From Chitinophagia bacterium (GTDB lineage Bacteria > Bacteroidota > Bacteroidia > Chitinophagales > Chitinophagaceae): a DNA stretch of 6,807 nt. The stretch is taken from assembly GCA_010027295.1 (NCBI GenBank), contig RGVM01000145.1:1-6807 (forward strand). The letters are read 5' to 3'. Positions 5,873-6,807 of the stretch are shown here, piece after piece. The translations under genes and the position numbers were made by a program. The notes beneath the pieces are model-generated. The model did not search any database. It saw only the letters and a program-made list of their open reading frames with translations, and was not told the DNA's origin. Positions within the stretch are counted from its first letter, which is position 1. Each line of letters starts with the position of its first letter.

Positions 5873-6807
5873 TCAAAGCCGACTGGCCGTCTTCTGGGCC
5901 TTGAGGGCCAGTTCGGTGGCTAGCAGGCAGTGTTCCTGTCCCATGGCCGTCTCGGTGCGGTTGAGCAGGTCGTCTACGTACAGTCTTCCGAACGTGAGGG
6001 GCACGTCGTTGCAGTCGATATGGACGGTCTCCTTTTTGTTAGCCATGTAGAGATGGTTGCCTTTGGGATCTCTTGCGATGTCTATGTTCTTTCGGACTTC
6101 GATGAAGCCGTCAGTGCCGAGGATGGTGAGTCGGCCATCACCCCAGGTGGCCAGACCGTCCGGCGTGAACCAGTCGACGCGGATATAGCCTGTCCCGCCG
6201 TCGCCCTTGAGCATGACGTCGCCGAAGTCTTCGAAGGCGGGGTGCTGCGGGTGGTGCAGGTTGCCTGTCTGGGCGGCCACCACTTCGGCCCGTGTGGAAC
6301 CGGTAAAATGCAGGAACTGGTCGAACTGGTGGGAGCCTATGTCCGTGATGATGCCTCCGTACTTCTCCTTGTCGAAGAACCAGTCGGGCCGTGATGCCGG
6401 GTTGATGCGATGGGGGCCGAGGCCGATGGTCTGCACCACCTTCCCGATGGCCCCCTGCCTGACGAGTTCGCTGGCCTTCATGGTGGCCTTGTTCTCGAAG
6501 CGCTCGCTATACATGATGGTGAACATGCGGCCCGTCTCATGCTGCACCTTCCTCACCTCCGCAAGCTGGCGGAGGGTGGTGATGCCGGGCTTGTCGACGA
6601 AGTAGTCTTTGCCGTGCCGCATCACTTCTACGCCCAGAGGTGCGCGTGTGACGGGGATGCCCGAGCTGAGCACCAGTTGGATGGAGCCATCCTCCAGGAT
6701 CTCCCTGGGGTCCTTCGCCACCTTCGCCTGCGGAAAGGCCTTAAGGAAGGCCGCCAGCAGGTCGGGTTCCGGGGCATGTACCGATACCAGCTCACCTCCC
6801 CCGCGGA
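5873..6807 (-). CDS. Gfo/Idh/MocA family NAD(P)-dependent oxidoreductase, 5' partial
   Basis: The frame runs from the right edge to TGA at 5875-5873, giving 310 visible residues. A GTG at 6721 is in frame, but family sequence continues upstream of it (ELVSVHAPEPD, matching the second Rossmann strand), so the true start and the glycine-rich NAD(P) motif lie outside; about 30-50 residues are probably missing. YFVDKP (visible residues about 68-73) corresponds to the family's EKP motif with the catalytic lysine. GGIITDIGSH (about 150-159) is the conserved Asp/His segment of the active site. RPDWFFDKEKYGG and YIRVDWFTPDGL recall a subfamily common in Bacteroidota. Members oxidise or reduce sugars, inositols or related compounds; the exact substrate cannot be read from the sequence. 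It has the same direction as the clp genes but is separated from them by 187 bases, so it is probably not part of their operon. Confidence 0.93.
   Translation of the reverse strand, partial: RGGGELVSVHAPEPDLLAAFLKAFPQAKVAKDPREILEDGSIQLVLSSGIPVTRAPLGVEVMRHGKDYFVDKPGITTLRQLAEVRKVQHETGRMFTIMYSERFENKATMKASELVRQGAIGKVVQTIGLGPHRINPASRPDWFFDKEKYGGIITDIGSHQFDQFLHFTGSTRAEVVAAQTGNLHHPQHPAFEDFGDVMLKGDGGTGYIRVDWFTPDGLATWGDGRLTILGTDGFIEVRKNIDIARDPKGNHLYMANKKETVHIDCNDVPLTFGRLYVDDLLNRTETAMGQEHCLLATELALKAQKTASRL

Overview
The window looks like chromosomal DNA from a GC-rich member of the Bacteroidota. The protein signatures say so most clearly. The first ClpP has the MxDRIIFLG, QMYINSPGGSVYAG and [14 protein letters not shown] stretches, and ClpX begins [13 protein letters not shown]; both patterns are typical of that phylum. 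None of the minus-strand genes has a convincing Shine-Dalgarno sequence in front of its start, which also fits. The assignment rests on remembered family patterns, not on a database search.

Left part (1-2772, plus strand). The window opens inside a gene for a multi-pass membrane protein. Its visible part resembles the C-terminal end of a sodium:solute symporter. It overlaps by 14 bases the start of a 758-residue FAD-dependent oxidoreductase (PF12831-like), which has a typical nucleotide-binding N-terminal domain and a long beta-rich C-terminal extension. The overlap suggests an uptake-and-oxidation pair, probably for a sugar or similar small molecule.

Middle part (2802-5685, minus strand). 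This is a Clp protease operon, read from right to left: a canonical ClpP, a second and divergent ClpP, ClpX, and a 58-residue helical protein of unknown function whose start lies 3 bases after the clpX stop. Both ClpP proteins keep the full Ser-His-Asp triad with family spacing. They differ sharply at the N-terminus, where ClpP meets the unfoldase, and at residues of the ClpX-docking cleft. A mixed two-ring protease is therefore a reasonable hypothesis. The trigger factor gene (tig), often found beside clpPX in other bacteria, is not seen here. The operon converges on the FAD oxidoreductase gene with only 29 bases between the two stops.

Right part (5873-6807, minus strand). The last gene is a Gfo/Idh/MocA family NAD(P)-dependent oxidoreductase that runs off the window, so its N-terminal dinucleotide-binding motif is missing. 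Between it and the first clpP lie 187 gene-free bases, which hold a weak Bacteroidota-type promoter candidate and an inverted repeat next to a T-run.

Taken together, a housekeeping proteolysis operon sits between two segments of carbohydrate-type oxidoreductase genes. No RNA genes, insertion sequences or CRISPR arrays were seen. The most unusual content is the paired, structurally different ClpP subunits and the small protein attached to clpX.
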